A DNA stretch of 15,033 nucleotides, from the NCBI GenBank assembly GCA_046482855.1, contig JAWOEH010000155.1:1-15033 (forward strand), read 5' to 3'. The DNA is from CAYVSF01 sp046482855 (GTDB taxonomy: Bacteria; Bacteroidota; Bacteroidia; Bacteroidales; UBA12077). The translations under genes were made by a program, and so were the position numbers. Positions 15,001 through 15,033 of the stretch are shown in pieces. A model generated the notes under the pieces. It ran no database searches, was not told where the DNA came from, and saw only the letters and a list, made by a program, of their open reading frames with translations. Position 1 is the first letter of the stretch. The number at the start of each line of letters is the position of its first letter.

Positions 15001-15033
15001 TTATTCGCGTAAAAGGGCTTTTACGCTTGTATT
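14987..15033 (+). CDS. Start of next gene, probably the tungstate/molybdate ABC permease (3' truncated by window)
   Basis: An ATG at 14987 opens a frame that runs to the right edge: MKTSDYSRKRAFTLV. A short basic stretch followed by the beginning of a hydrophobic one fits the N-terminus of a WtpB/ModB permease, which is the gene usually found after wtpA. Only 15 residues are visible, so the identity is inferred from position alone. Confidence 0.4.
   Translation, partial: MKTSDYSRKRAFTLV

Overview
The window looks like a chromosomal segment from an anaerobic or facultative member of the Bacteroidota, perhaps the Marinilabiliales/Bacteroidales. This is inferred from several lipoproteins with a Bacteroidota-style lipobox, two promoter candidates fitting the Bacteroidota -7 box TAnnTTTG, moderate GC content, and protein sequences of Bacteroidota type. 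There are no rRNA or tRNA genes, no CRISPR array and no intact insertion sequence. No gap between genes exceeds about 260 bases.

Left part (1-2413): the 3' end of a NitT/TauT-type ABC permease overlaps its ATPase gene. Next come a strong 18-bp hairpin, a 68-residue two-helix membrane protein, and a short non-coding patch that may be a decayed insertion-sequence end. A minus-strand TlpA-like thioredoxin lipoprotein follows.

Middle (2570-7540): an M14 zinc carboxypeptidase lipoprotein (+) faces a 1038-residue secreted glycoside hydrolase family 2 protein of LacZ architecture (-), with a strong bidirectional terminator hairpin between them. The GH2 protein is the most surprising object here. 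Its fold and framework motifs are intact, but nearly every active-site residue of LacZ is replaced, including the catalytic nucleophile and the Mg ligands. Only the acid/base glutamate is clearly kept.

Right part (7694-15033): a formate dehydrogenase locus on the plus strand. It starts with a fused MobA (Mo-cofactor nucleotidyltransferase) and FdhD (sulfurtransferase) protein. Then come NuoE-like, NuoF-like and FdhA-like subunits of a soluble NAD-dependent formate dehydrogenase (FdsGBA type, Cys rather than Sec at the active site), a MscL mechanosensitive channel, a tungstate/molybdate-binding lipoprotein (WtpA type) and the start of the next gene, probably the matching permease. Together these supply the metal, insert and sulfurate the bis-MGD cofactor, and oxidise formate with NAD+ or run the reverse CO2 reduction. 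Two parts of the locus deviate from textbook: the FdhD half lacks its CxxC, and FdhA lacks the cysteines of the His-Cys [4Fe-4S] site.
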